DNA of 64,000 bases from Bacteroidia bacterium (GTDB taxonomy: Bacteria; Bacteroidota; Bacteroidia; SpSt-205). Positions 8,117-18,090 of the stretch are shown piece by piece. The DNA is taken from assembly GCA_025059535.1 (NCBI GenBank), contig JANXCX010000005.1:111969-175968 (forward strand), written 5' to 3'. The notes under the pieces were generated by a model that made no database searches, was not told the origin of the DNA, and worked only from the letters and a program-made list of their open reading frames with translations. Within the stretch, counting starts at the first letter, position 1; the number at the start of each line of letters is the position of its first letter. The position numbers and the translations under genes are program-made.

Positions 8117-10245
8117 GGGTGGTGGGCGTAGCGGAGGCTCAACTGCCGATTAGGGCTATATAGGTGAATAAGGTAGACCCCTGCAGGTAGCGTAGCCGGT
8201 AGGGCAAAAGCATGTACCCCACCCGCCAACCACGGCATAAACTCGGTATGCAGGAGCCGGCCTTGAAGGTCGTAGATAGCCCAGTTGAGATGGGTCTGGG
8301 GCTCTGGGAGGCTTATGTATATGCGCTGATCCGCCACCCACAGGCGCCATTCCGCTTTGGACGCCGTAAGCGGCGTAGGTAGGGTAGAGGTGAGTTCTAC
8401 CTTGATATCATCTAGGTAAAGGTTATTTCCCCATCCGGAAATCCCTTCAAAACGTAGGCGAATAGGGGCTAAGCCACGGTACTCATCTAACACTATCGTG
8501 GCCGTCTGCCAGGTACTTTCAGAGGGCAGAAAAATGGTGCCCGCAGTTGAACCAGGGGCTACAAGGCAAGAATCCGGATGGGTAGAAAGCGTACGTCCCC
8601 CACGGGTCCATAGAGGGCTCCAATTGCGCCCACAGTCTGTGGAAATAAGCACGCGCAGAGTATCCGTATAGTCTAGCGGATACGAGGGGTAAGTACGAGT
8701 AGAGTCCCAGTAGCGAAGGCACGCATAGGCCCAAGAGAATCGGAGAAGGATATGTTTATCAGGCGGTACGCGAAAATCTAAGGGGGGGGTTACCCAACTA
8801 TCCCGCTCCTTATAGTGCGAATAGGTGAAGAAGCTTAGCCGTAGGCTGGTAGAGGAGCGTCCATAGGCGCCCATAGGAGGGTCAGAGCTGCGGAAGCGTG
8901 TCCATGTAATGCGTCTATCTGGATTCTCCACATAGCTATGGGCTGGGGGGAAGGCCGTACCTTCAAAACTCTCCTCATAAGGAAGGCTATACAGCGTATC
9001 ATGAATTTGAATATAGCCCCTTTTGAGCAAGGTATCTTTACGCCCGCTGAGATTTTGTACAACTAGCTGAACATCATAAGTGCCTCTCTGACTGTAGGTA
9101 ACGAGAGGGCACTGGCTAGTAGGATCATCGGCTTGACCTCCCTGAAAGGTCCAACTAAATTGCTGAGGTACCCCTAAACTGTAATCAAAGAACTGGATAG
9201 GTAGGCCGGCGCAACCTACCTGTGGTCGGGCGGTAAAATACGCCTTGAGGTACCCGTAAGCGCCTGTGCCCGTGAGTTGCGGCCGATCCGGATTAGTCAA
9301 AGGACGCAAACGGCTATTAGAGTTTTGGATAGCCCACCATATCCGCTGGCGCTGACCAGCAGAGAAATAGGTCATATTTGCGTCGCTTACATAGTCCATG
9401 TAGTTGCGCATATTGTCTGGGCGATCGGGGGGTGGGTCATTAGTACAGGTGTTTTGACGCGCTACAACGAAGTTGCCCGTGCGTACCGCTGTAGGAGGGG
9501 TGTCGCATACCCCATCGCCCGTGCTGCTGCAGTTGCCCCCGCAGCCGCCTTCAAAAGGATGGGCGAGAAAAAGATTATGTCCCAGTTCGTGCACTAAGGT
9601 GCGGCCACTGCGGCCACCCCCAGCCCCCCAAAAGAAGGGCGCTCCTACTACAGCCCCATAAACCGGACCGGGCGTAAAGGGAAAATACGCATAACCAGCG
9701 ATACTGCCGCAATCGCTGCAGTTATTCCCCGTACAGATTCGCGGGACTATCCATATGTTCAGGTATCGGTTTTGGTCCCAGGCCGTAGCCTGCTTCATGG
9801 AGGCATCCTGGGTTTCACGGCAAAAGTTAGGGCTGCTCCAGTTTAGCGGCGGCTGATTATAGCGCCAATACACCACCCCACTTGTGGGATTACCCTGAGG
9901 ATCTTTAGTGGCTAAGGAGAATTCTACCTCCGTATCTACACCCGCATCCGAGTAGCCCTCCGTCTCAGGCACGCGCCGAAAATCCTCAAATACGCGCAGC
10001 ATCTGCCGCCATATACGATCAGCGGCTATGCTATCCTGTGAGCTGGAATAGATAACATGGAATACTACAGGAATGATATAGCGTGAAGGCGTGCAGGTGG
10101 GCGTGTGCTGGCGCGCCTGGGTAGGGTCAGGAAGAAAAGAGGGGGGAAGTTCTTGCAGTAAAGGAAGGGGGGCTGTCAGGCTAGGCGTACCACACCAGCT
10201 GGACTGAGCCTGGGCTAGGGCTAAGAGGAGAATAATTCGGTACAT
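8113..10245 (-). CDS. M43-family zinc metalloprotease with PKD domain and T9SS type A sorting domain
   Basis: HELGHNLFLAHPF zinc motif, Met-turn MRNYMDYVSDANMTYFSAGQ, PKD-like FSWTFQGGQADDPTSQCPLVTYSQRGTYDVQLVVQN, C-term NWAIYDLQGRLLHTEFMPWLAGGVHAFALPATLPAGVYLIHLY. Confidence 0.88.
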   Translation of the reverse strand: MYRIILLLALAQAQSSWCGTPSLTAPLPLLQELPPSFLPDPTQARQHTPTCTPSRYIIPVVFHVIYSSSQDSIAADRIWRQMLRVFEDFRRVPETEGYSDAGVDTEVEFSLATKDPQGNPTSGVVYWRYNQPPLNWSSPNFCRETQDASMKQATAWDQNRYLNIWIVPRICTGNNCSDCGSIAGYAYFPFTPGPVYGAVVGAPFFWGAGGGRSGRTLVHELGHNLFLAHPFEGGCGGNCSSTGDGVCDTPPTAVRTGNFVVARQNTCTNDPPPDRPDNMRNYMDYVSDANMTYFSAGQRQRIWWAIQNSNSRLRPLTNPDRPQLTGTGAYGYLKAYFTARPQVGCAGLPIQFFDYSLGVPQQFSWTFQGGQADDPTSQCPLVTYSQRGTYDVQLVVQNLSGRKDTLLKRGYIQIHDTLYSLPYEESFEGTAFPPAHSYVENPDRRITWTRFRSSDPPMGAYGRSSTSLRLSFFTYSHYKERDSWVTPPLDFRVPPDKHILLRFSWAYACLRYWDSTRTYPSYPLDYTDTLRVLISTDCGRNWSPLWTRGGRTLSTHPDSCLVAPGSTAGTIFLPSESTWQTATIVLDEYRGLAPIRLRFEGISGWGNNLYLDDIKVELTSTLPTPLTASKAEWRLWVADQRIYISLPEPQTHLNWAIYDLQGRLLHTEFMPWLAGGVHAFALPATLPAGVYLIHLYSPNRQLSLRYAHHP

Positions 10246-10250
10246 AAACT

Positions 10251-10258
10251 CAAATATA
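10251..10258 (-). promoter_or_regulatory. -7 box TATATTTG, 5 nt upstream of ATG at 10245
   Basis: CAAATATA on + strand. Confidence 0.65.
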
Positions 10259-10260
10259 GC

Positions 10261-10968
10261 CTATTCACTCAAAAGACGGAGAGCGGCTTTGGCGGCGGCT
10301 TGCTCAGCTTCTTTTTTGCGGGTACCTGTGCCTGTGCTAATTTCCTTACCATTCAGCCGCAGATGCACCAAAAATATCTCGCCTCGGGCGGTGCGTCGGC
10401 GCTCCTGAACGACAAATTCTACTTGACCCAGTTGCTTCTGCTGCACCAGCTCTAAGAGGCGCCCCTTGTAGTTGAATTCTGTGGCTTCCATGTAGCTCCA
10501 GTTGATAAAAGGAAAAATCCGCTTCTCTATGAATCGGCGGGCCGCTTCGTAGCCTAAATCCATATAGATGGCGCCTATAACCGCTTCAACAATATCCGCT
10601 AGGTAATCCTGCCGTTTGGGAAGGATGGGTTCATGGATAAAATTCGGGAGATGGAGGCGATGGGCGATACCTACTAAATGTTCGGTATTTACCACTTTGG
10701 CGCGCAGCTCGGTCATTTCCCCTTCGTCAAAGTGCCTATAATGTCTAAAGATGTAGTCTGTAACTACAACCTGCAAAACAGCATCCCCTAAGAACTCCAG
10801 ACGCTCGTAGGACTCGGCGAGATAGGCATGGCGGGGCTGACCCGGAACGGGTAGCTTGAAAGCCGTACGATACCAGGAGAGGTCTCTAGGGAGGCTACCT
10901 ATTAGCTTGGCTATGCGGCGATATTCGGACCTTTGGGGGCCGAAAAGCCAGCGCCACCATCGCTTCAT
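10261..10968 (-). CDS. rnc: Ribonuclease III
   Basis: YERLEFLGDAVLQVVVTDYIF, DIVEAVIGAIYMDLGYEAARRFIEK, C-terminal dsRBD TGTRKKEAEQAAAKAALRLL. Confidence 0.94.
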   Translation of the reverse strand: MKRWWRWLFGPQRSEYRRIAKLIGSLPRDLSWYRTAFKLPVPGQPRHAYLAESYERLEFLGDAVLQVVVTDYIFRHYRHFDEGEMTELRAKVVNTEHLVGIAHRLHLPNFIHEPILPKRQDYLADIVEAVIGAIYMDLGYEAARRFIEKRIFPFINWSYMEATEFNYKGRLLELVQQKQLGQVEFVVQERRRTARGEIFLVHLRLNGKEISTGTGTRKKEAEQAAAKAALRLLSE

Positions 10969-12200
10969 TCCTCATACCTCTTGAACACAAGACAGGCATT
11001 ATGGCCACCAAAGCCGAAACTATTACTTAGCGCATATCGGATGGGGCGCCTTTGAGGCGTATGAAAAGTATAATTCAGATCGCACTCTGGGTCATCCGTG
11101 AAGTGGTTGATAGTAGGATGGACTATTTGGTGGTAGATGGAAAGAATGGTGGCTACGGCTTCTACTGCGCCTGCCGCGCCAAGGAGATGACCTATCATGG
11201 ATTTAGTGGAACTGATATTGAGTTTGTAGGCATGCTCGCCAAAAACGGTTTTGATGGCTTGGGTTTCGGAAACATCTCCGAGGGGCGTAGAGGTGCCGTG
11301 GACATTGATGTAATCTACCTCTTCGGGGCGTATCTGGGCGGAGGCGAGGGCACGCTGCATAACTAAGGCCGCACCTTTAGCGCAAGGGGCGGTAATGTGG
11401 TAAGCATCGGCTGAGAGACCTACACCCGCTATTTCGGCATAAATGCGGGCGCCACGCCGGCGGGCATGCTCCAGCTCCTCCAATACAAGGGCGGCTGCCC
11501 CCTCCCCTAGCACAAAGCCATCTCGGTCCTTGTCAAAAGGCCGACTAGCCGTCTTAGGGTCATCATTTCGTTCAGATAAGGCGCGCATGGCATTGAACCC
11601 ACCTACTCCAGCTTCGTTTATAGGAGCCTCGCTACCTCCTACTACCATAACGTCCGCCATGCCAGCCCGAATCAAAAGAAATCCATCCGCAATAGCGTTC
11701 GCCGACGAGGTACAGGCCGATACCGTCGCATAATTAGGCCCCCGATAGCCATACTTAATAGAGATATGGCCTGCCGCAATATCTATGATCATTTTAGGAA
11801 TGAAGAAAGGGCTGAAGCGAGGGGTACCGCCGGATTGCGTATAAGCCTTAATCTCCTCCATAAACGAATAAAGCCCACCAATCCCCGAGGCGAAAATGAT
11901 TCCCACGCTGTCCTTATCAATAGAAGCTTGGGGGAGACCTGCATCCCCAATGGCCTCGTCGGCTGCTACAATAGCGTAGTGCGAAAAGGCATCCATTTTC
12001 CGCAGCTCGCGCCGGTCAATATACTTTGAGGCATCAAAGCCTTTCAGCTCACAGGCGAAATGCGTCCTAAATGGCGAAGGATCAAACCGCGTAATATAGT
12101 CGGCCCCGCTTACGCCCTGCAAAAGGGCTTCCCAGTAACTCTTAACATCCAGACCGATAGGGGTCAAGGCCCCTAAGCCTGTAACTACCACGCGCCGCAT
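10965..12200 (-). CDS. fabF: 3-oxoacyl-ACP synthase II (FabF)
   Basis: RRVVVTGLGALTPIGLDVKSYWEALLQGVSGADYITRFD, ATVSACTSSANAIADGF, NVHGTSTPLGDVSE, NSFGFGGHNACLVF. Confidence 0.96.
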   Translation of the reverse strand: MRRVVVTGLGALTPIGLDVKSYWEALLQGVSGADYITRFDPSPFRTHFACELKGFDASKYIDRRELRKMDAFSHYAIVAADEAIGDAGLPQASIDKDSVGIIFASGIGGLYSFMEEIKAYTQSGGTPRFSPFFIPKMIIDIAAGHISIKYGYRGPNYATVSACTSSANAIADGFLLIRAGMADVMVVGGSEAPINEAGVGGFNAMRALSERNDDPKTASRPFDKDRDGFVLGEGAAALVLEELEHARRRGARIYAEIAGVGLSADAYHITAPCAKGAALVMQRALASAQIRPEEVDYINVHGTSTPLGDVSETQAIKTVFGEHAYKLNISSTKSMIGHLLGAAGAVEAVATILSIYHQIVHPTINHFTDDPECDLNYTFHTPQRRPIRYALSNSFGFGGHNACLVFKRYEE

Positions 12201-12439
12201 TACGCGCTGGCGTGTTCCTGAATATACTTAATCGCATCCCCCACGGTTTCAATTTTCTCGGCTACTTCGTCGGGTATAGAGATACCGAATTCTTTTTCAA
12301 ACTCCATAATTAGCTCCACGGTGTCTAGCGAGTCAGCACCCAAATCATTGGTGAAGGTGGCTTCATGCGTAACCTTCTCTGGCTCTACACCCAGTTTGCT
12401 TACAATAATGTTTCGGACGCGTTCTTCTATACTGCTCAT
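12200..12439 (-). CDS. acpP: Acyl carrier protein
   Basis: [40 protein letters not shown]. Confidence 0.97.
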   Translation of the reverse strand: MSSIEERVRNIIVSKLGVEPEKVTHEATFTNDLGADSLDTVELIMEFEKEFGISIPDEVAEKIETVGDAIKYIQEHASA

Positions 12440-12458
12440 AGGTTTTGGGGTTTGAGGG

Positions 12459-12466
12459 CAAAGGTA
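12459..12466 (-). promoter_or_regulatory. -7 box TACCTTTG upstream of acpP-fabF-rnc, 19 nt before ATG
   Basis: CAAAGGTA on + strand. Confidence 0.6.
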
Positions 12467-12477
12467 CGCATTCGGCG

Positions 12478-13275
12478 CTAATGCAACCCGGGTAGGAGAG
12501 CCTGACGCAGGCGGAGAAGCCAGGGCGAGCCTGGCGTAAGCACCGCTTGGCGTAGCCTAGGCAGGCGAGGAAGCGTGGGCTGAAGGCTAGGGGGGGCCAA
12601 GAAGCGCTCTCCCGTCTCTACCTCTTGGATAGGTAGATACCCCCAGGGCAGCGTTAGGCTCTCCTGCGGACTGCGCAAAAAAGCTAAAAATAAAAAGTGC
12701 CTATGGCTCAGAGCTATAAGCTCCTTCCAGGCGTCGTCGTGAAAGAATCCATCTGAAATAATTATTAGCAGGGCGCGGCGGGGATGCAAGCTGGCAAAGG
12801 TGCGCAGTAAAGGGCGCAGGAAGGTTTTTCGGCCTTTTGGCGGGCGGGCCAGTAGAGCCTCCAAGCTACCCCAAATGAACCGCTCCCCTTTACGCGCCGG
12901 CGAAAAGGCCTCCACGCGCTCGGTGAAACTTAGCCAGCGTACTCGGTCTCCGTTGAGCTGAGCGGCCCAACCGAAAGTAGCCGCCACTTCTAAGCTCAGC
13001 TGGGCTTTAGTTGGAGGCGTACGCATGGAAAGGCTTCGGTCCAGCGCAATCACGCAGGTAAGCTCGCGCTCTTCCTGCCCTAAGCGCACATAAGGCTGAT
13101 TCTTGCGTGCACTCAGACTCCAGTGGATACGCCGCCAATCCTCCCCCGGCACATACGGCCGCGCATCGGCAAACTCTATGCCCTCGCCGCGAAAAACCGA
13201 ACGATACGGCCCCACAAGCCAGGAAGCCACCGGACGTCTTAGCCGCCAACGTAGGCGTTCCACAAACTTAGCCAT
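12478..13275 (-). CDS. DUF58 domain-containing protein
   Basis: [55 protein letters not shown]. Confidence 0.88.
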   Translation of the reverse strand: MAKFVERLRWRLRRPVASWLVGPYRSVFRGEGIEFADARPYVPGEDWRRIHWSLSARKNQPYVRLGQEERELTCVIALDRSLSMRTPPTKAQLSLEVAATFGWAAQLNGDRVRWLSFTERVEAFSPARKGERFIWGSLEALLARPPKGRKTFLRPLLRTFASLHPRRALLIIISDGFFHDDAWKELIALSHRHFLFLAFLRSPQESLTLPWGYLPIQEVETGERFLAPPSLQPTLPRLPRLRQAVLTPGSPWLLRLRQALLPGLH

Positions 13276-13290
13276 GCCTGCGAAGTTGGA

Positions 13291-13298
13291 TAACTTTG
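13291..13298 (+). promoter_or_regulatory. -7 box TAACTTTG, 6 nt upstream of ATG at 13305
   Basis: TAnnTTTG match; the ORF-track TTG start at 13296 lies inside it. Confidence 0.65.
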
Positions 13299-13304
13299 AC
13301 CTAT

Positions 13305-15959
13305 ATGGCTAAAAAATGGCTAATTGAGTGGGTTCTGCCCCTAAGTCTTCTTATAGCGGTAAGTGGGCTTTACTTTTTTCCCTACTATGAAGGCTATCGG
13401 TTTAGAGCAGCCGATCAAGAGCAAGTAAACTACATGGGCTATCCAATGGAGAAATGGCATAAGGAGACGGGCAAACAGCCTTTTTGGGCGCCTAATCTTT
13501 TCTCAGGGATGCCCGCCTACCTCGTATACTATCCCGAAAAGATCGGCTACTTCCCCCTTATACGAGAACTTATAGGAAAGCTGATGCGGCACTATCCACC
13601 AGCTATTTTTCTGGTAGGGCTTTTGGGCTTTTTTCTCCTTCTGCGGGTGGAGGGGGTAGGATGGGGGTGGGCGCTAGGCGGCGCATTCGGCTTTGCGCTT
13701 ACTAGCTACTACACTAATATGATTGTGGCGACCCATTGGGGCAAAAGCAATGTGATTTTCCAAGTGCCCTATCTCTTAGCGGGGATGGGTTTGCTCCACC
13801 GCGGGCGGTGGGGATGGGGTGTAGTGCTGGCCCTCTCGGGCTGGGCTGGTATGGTAGGGGGCCACCACCCGCAGATGCTGTATTATTCGCTTCTAGTCGT
13901 GGCGGCCTACGAGGTAGCTTGGCTAGTTCGGACCTGGCAGAATCGCAACTGGGCCCAGTATGGCTGGAGTATTGGGCTTATAGGGCTTACGGCCGCAATA
14001 GGCGGACTTTCGCACATCAATAGGCTTTTGCCTTATGGAGAATACGGGCGCTACTCTATCCGAGGGCCGACGGAGCTTGAGCGGGAAATCCAAGCCGATC
14101 CCAGGCTGAAAGGCGGACTGCCTCGGGATTATGCTCAAAGCTATTCCTGTAGCCGGGCTGAGCTATGGACTGTGGTTATTCCGGATTTCGTGGGCGGTAC
14201 TTCGTATGAGGATCTACTGGCCCGTTTAGGCGCGCAGTCAGCCCTTCGCCAGATCTTCCTTAGCCATGGCGCCCGAGATGTATCTTTCCTTCACAGCGTC
14301 CCTACCTATTGGGGAGGCCTACCGTTCGCGGCAGGCTCTTTCTACGTCAGCGTCATAGCTTTTTTTCTGATCATTTTAGGCTGGACCTATCGGATGGAGG
14401 CGCTGGATTGGGCTTTTCTCTATGGGGTATGGATAGCCCTGCTTTTAGCCTTAGGCGCTAATAGCTACAGCTTATGGGGCAGTGCGCTCTTACTGGCCCT
14501 TCCCCTTCTGGCTTACTTAGCGGCCCGGCGAAGGGCTAGTCTTTGGGAAAAAGCCCTAGTCGCTACGGCAGTCTTTTTAGGGGGCTGGGCTATTGTAAGC
14601 TACTTGGACGACGATCCCGCCAGCACCTACAAGCTGGCCGACTTTGCCCTAGAATACCTACCCTTTTACAATAAGTTCCGAGCACCCTCTACATGGCTAG
14701 TAGTTTTAGGGTTCTTTATACCTTGGCTCGGGATGGTGGGGGTTCAGCGATTTTTGGCTGAGCCCGACCTTGGCCGGCTAGCGGTAGCGGCGGCCACCGT
14801 TTGCCTCATTCTCCTAGGTGTAGGGGTAGGAGGGGCTTGGATAGGATTTAGCTTTGAGAGCGAAAGTGACGCCGTTCTACGCTCACAGATGCCCGACTGG
14901 TTTGCGGAAACCTTTATGGAAGCTTTACGGGTGGATAGAATGGCCTTAGCGCGCCTTTCTGCCTTTCGTAGCGTGCTTTGGACCTTAGCCACCGCCGCCG
15001 TGCTCCTTCTGGTAGCTAAAAAATTCTTGATGCCAGTCGGGGGTGGGGTATTTGTGGCCTTGTTTATGCTAGTGGATGGCTGGCGAGTAAATACCCTCTA
15101 CTTTCCCCGAAACAAAACCTACGAGCCCAAAAAATTTCTCCCCTATCCGCCTCCGCTTGAGCCTTATGAGGCGTTTATTCTACGGGATACGGTGGGCTAT
15201 TTCCGGATTCTACCCCTTCATGTCAATACCTTCACGGATAATCGCCCCGGCGTCTACTTGGAAAATGCAGGCGGCTACCATCCCGCTAAGCTCAAGCGCT
15301 ACCAGCAATTTATAGAGGCACACCTCCAGAAGCTTTCGCCAGCAGCCTTAGAGATGCTGGCTATTCGCTATATCACCGTAGGGGCTAAACAGGCTAAGCC
15401 GCCCCTTCCCGCTTTTTATGACAGCCTGACGCAGACAACGGATAGTATTATAATTTACCGCAGTCGCGAGCCTCTACCGATTGCGTGGCTAGCGGCGGAG
15501 ATACGGATTTTTCCTCGGGTAGACCAGACCTTAGACAGCTTAGGCCGCTATCCGGTGCGCTCTACGGCGCTTATAGCGGCGCGCGATTGGACTACTCTGA
15601 AGCTCAAGCCCGAAAATATGCCCTTAGACTCCGCTGAAGGGGTCGTATGTTTAGAGCGCAATCCCTATCGCCTTCGCTATAAGGTACATGCCCGACGTCC
15701 GCGCCTTCTCGTGATGAGCGAAATTTACTACCCTCCCGATTGGAAGGCCACTGTAAATGGGCAGGAAGCCTCTATTATACCCGTGAATTTCATTCTGCGT
15801 GGGGTAGTAGTGCCGCCGGGCGATTCGGAGGTAGAGCTTATTTGCCACAGTCGCATACATGAGCTGGGCGAGCGACTCGCTAAGGTGGGTTCGCTGCTAG
15901 CATGGCTCCTGATTATCGCTACCTTTCTGCTTTCGCGCCGGAAGCGCCCTGCGGCCTAA
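13305..15959 (+). CDS. YfhO-family membrane protein
   Basis: Multi-TM protein with PYYEGYRFRAADQEQVNYMGYPMEKWHKETGKQPFWAPNLFSGMPAYLVYYPE, LPFYNKFRAPSTWLVVLGFF, C-term soluble domain MSEIYYPPDWKATVNGQEASIIPVNFILRGVVVPPG. Confidence 0.82.
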   Translation: MAKKWLIEWVLPLSLLIAVSGLYFFPYYEGYRFRAADQEQVNYMGYPMEKWHKETGKQPFWAPNLFSGMPAYLVYYPEKIGYFPLIRELIGKLMRHYPPAIFLVGLLGFFLLLRVEGVGWGWALGGAFGFALTSYYTNMIVATHWGKSNVIFQVPYLLAGMGLLHRGRWGWGVVLALSGWAGMVGGHHPQMLYYSLLVVAAYEVAWLVRTWQNRNWAQYGWSIGLIGLTAAIGGLSHINRLLPYGEYGRYSIRGPTELEREIQADPRLKGGLPRDYAQSYSCSRAELWTVVIPDFVGGTSYEDLLARLGAQSALRQIFLSHGARDVSFLHSVPTYWGGLPFAAGSFYVSVIAFFLIILGWTYRMEALDWAFLYGVWIALLLALGANSYSLWGSALLLALPLLAYLAARRRASLWEKALVATAVFLGGWAIVSYLDDDPASTYKLADFALEYLPFYNKFRAPSTWLVVLGFFIPWLGMVGVQRFLAEPDLGRLAVAAATVCLILLGVGVGGAWIGFSFESESDAVLRSQMPDWFAETFMEALRVDRMALARLSAFRSVLWTLATAAVLLLVAKKFLMPVGGGVFVALFMLVDGWRVNTLYFPRNKTYEPKKFLPYPPPLEPYEAFILRDTVGYFRILPLHVNTFTDNRPGVYLENAGGYHPAKLKRYQQFIEAHLQKLSPAALEMLAIRYITVGAKQAKPPLPAFYDSLTQTTDSIIIYRSREPLPIAWLAAEIRIFPRVDQTLDSLGRYPVRSTALIAARDWTTLKLKPENMPLDSAEGVVCLERNPYRLRYKVHARRPRLLVMSEIYYPPDWKATVNGQEASIIPVNFILRGVVVPPGDSEVELICHSRIHELGERLAKVGSLLAWLLIIATFLLSRRKRPAA

Positions 15960-17185
15960 TATGGCGTGTGCCTCATCACACGCCGCGCTTGGCCTACGTG
16001 ATAGATACTCTTTTTCGGGTTTGGCTAAACCTTCCTTACCGAATCGTTACGCCGTCGGAGTGGCAGAACGTGCCGCCTCCAAGTGGCTGGCGCGTAATTT
16101 CATACGGCACGGATGACTCAGGCCCCGCCGATATAAGCCTGCCTTACACGGGCTTCTTGAGCTGGACAGGTACCGCCTTTTTCTTACCCGCTTGGGATGC
16201 GGGCGGTTTTTTCCCCTCAGCGGGAGATTTTAGGTGGGATTTACCGGCTATGGCTTTCTATGTTCTTACGCTCTATCCGCTTTATCGGTGGCCTTATGGG
16301 TGGGGCCAGTGGGGCCTCTATGCATGGGAGAAAGCCCCCTTTTACAAGGCGCCATTTTGGGCTGAGCCTTTCGTCCAATGCCGGCTCTATGAACTTCTAC
16401 AGCGCTTGGAGCTGCGGATTAGGCGGCCGCCTTTTCGGTGGGAGATTGGATGGGACATTGACCATCTTTACAAGTGGAAGGCCCGAGGGGGACTGCGCTG
16501 GTGGGTGGGTGGCCTAAGGCGGGGCGACCTTCTCCAGCGGCTTCGCGTGCGATGGGGCAATCAAAAAGACCCTTACGATACCCTTGACCAAATCACCGCA
16601 GCTTTCCCGCCGAGCAGCGCACGCTTTTTTTTCCTTCTTTCTAATCGCCATTGGCGGGATAGCTTAGTGTCCCCCTACCAGCCGGCTGTACGTCAGGCTA
16701 TCCAGCGCCTCCATGCGCGTGGCTATAGCATAGGGCTCCACCCCTCCTATACCACCCGTCAGCGGCCCGAAAGGCTCCTGGCGGAGAAAGCCCTCTTAGA
16801 AAGCTACCTCGGCGCACCAGTAAAGACAAGCCGCCAGCATTACCTGCGCTTTTTCTGGCCAGACCTCTTGGAAGCGCTTGTACAGGCACGCATTGAAGTG
16901 GATTTCACCCTGGCTTTTCCGCGGCGCAGCGGGTTTTTGTTGGGCACCCTTCTGGAAGTGCCCGCTTACCGAGTAGATAAGGATAGAGGATTGCCTCTGC
17001 GTCTTTGCGGTCCAGCCCTTATGGATAAAGTCTATCTTCAACAAAACGACGATGGCACAGCCCTCCGAGCCGAGGTACGCCGACTTTTCCGTTTAGGGGC
17101 ACAGTTAGGTGGGCGACTACACTTTATTTGGCATAACTCTACTTGGGAATTCCTCCCAGCCGAATTTTTAGAAGCTCAGCCTTAG
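15902..17185 (+). CDS. Polysaccharide deacetylase-like protein (Bacteroidota DUF7033 type)
   Basis: RLAYVIDTLFRVWLNLPYRIVTPSEW N-terminus; EIGWDIDHLYKWKARGG...GYSIGLHPSYTTRQRPERLLAEKALLESYLGAPVKTSRQHYLRFFWPDLLEALVQARIEVDFTLAFPRRSGFLLGT; a GTG near 15968 may be the true start. Confidence 0.78.
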   Translation: MAPDYRYLSAFAPEAPCGLIWRVPHHTPRLAYVIDTLFRVWLNLPYRIVTPSEWQNVPPPSGWRVISYGTDDSGPADISLPYTGFLSWTGTAFFLPAWDAGGFFPSAGDFRWDLPAMAFYVLTLYPLYRWPYGWGQWGLYAWEKAPFYKAPFWAEPFVQCRLYELLQRLELRIRRPPFRWEIGWDIDHLYKWKARGGLRWWVGGLRRGDLLQRLRVRWGNQKDPYDTLDQITAAFPPSSARFFFLLSNRHWRDSLVSPYQPAVRQAIQRLHARGYSIGLHPSYTTRQRPERLLAEKALLESYLGAPVKTSRQHYLRFFWPDLLEALVQARIEVDFTLAFPRRSGFLLGTLLEVPAYRVDKDRGLPLRLCGPALMDKVYLQQNDDGTALRAEVRRLFRLGAQLGGRLHFIWHNSTWEFLPAEFLEAQP

Positions 17186-18090
17186 GCTTCCCGCGTAAGC
17201 TGATGAAAAACCTCCTGAAGCGGCAGGGTCCGCCGTTCTAAGCGCAAAAGGGGTATGCGCTGGGCCACCGACGCCGCATAAATCTCTTTCTGAAGCTCTT
17301 TGCTTATCTCCCCGCGGATAACCCAGAGGGTAGGCGAGAGAGCCTCTACATGGGCCTTATCCTTTAGGAAGTCCCACTGGAAGCCGGTCTCGGCCGTTTC
17401 TACCCAGTATTCTTCGGCGTTGAGATGCTGGGGTAGGGCGTGTAAGGGAGCATCCAGCACTAACTCCCCCTTGTGAAGAATAAGTACGCGATCGGCTATC
17501 GCCTCTACTTCCGAGAGGATATGCGAGGAGAAGATCACGATGTGGGAGCGTCCCAGCTGCCGAATAAGCTGGCGAATTTCTATCGCCTGGTTAGGGTCTA
17601 AGCCGCTAGTAGGCTCGTCCAGAATAAGCAAAGGCGGATCATGGAGCAGGGCAGCGGCAAGGCCCACGCGCTGTCTATAGCCGCGTGAGAGCAGGCCGAT
17701 GCGTTTATGAGCCTCTGGCGCAAGGCCAACCTTCTCTATGAGTTCGTCTATGCGTTGGGTAAGGGCTCGGCCCTTAAGATTATACAGAGCGCCGCGAAAG
17801 GCTAAATATTCCCGCACATACAGCTCTGCATAAAGGGGGTTGTGTTCAGGGAGATAGCCGATAAGCCGCTGGATAATCTTTTTGTCTTGGGGCAATTGCC
17901 AGTCATCAAGGGTTACGCGGCCTTCGGTGGGGGCAAGGTAACCCGTAAGAATTTTGAAGGTAGTGGATTTGCCGGCACCATTCGGGCCGAGGTAACCATA
18001 CACGCCAGGCCCTTCTAGGGTGAAGGAGACCTCCCGTAGAGCCCACTGGCGGCCGTAGCGCTTGCTGAGCCGTTGTACGCTCAGACGCAT
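17182..18090 (-). CDS. gldA: ABC transporter ATP-binding protein, GldA-like
   Basis: GYLGPNGAGKSTTFKILTGYLAPTEG Walker A, LLSRGYRQRVGLAAALLHDPPLLILDEPTSGLDPNQ signature/Walker B. Confidence 0.85.
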   Translation of the reverse strand: MRLSVQRLSKRYGRQWALREVSFTLEGPGVYGYLGPNGAGKSTTFKILTGYLAPTEGRVTLDDWQLPQDKKIIQRLIGYLPEHNPLYAELYVREYLAFRGALYNLKGRALTQRIDELIEKVGLAPEAHKRIGLLSRGYRQRVGLAAALLHDPPLLILDEPTSGLDPNQAIEIRQLIRQLGRSHIVIFSSHILSEVEAIADRVLILHKGELVLDAPLHALPQHLNAEEYWVETAETGFQWDFLKDKAHVEALSPTLWVIRGEISKELQKEIYAASVAQRIPLLRLERRTLPLQEVFHQLTREA

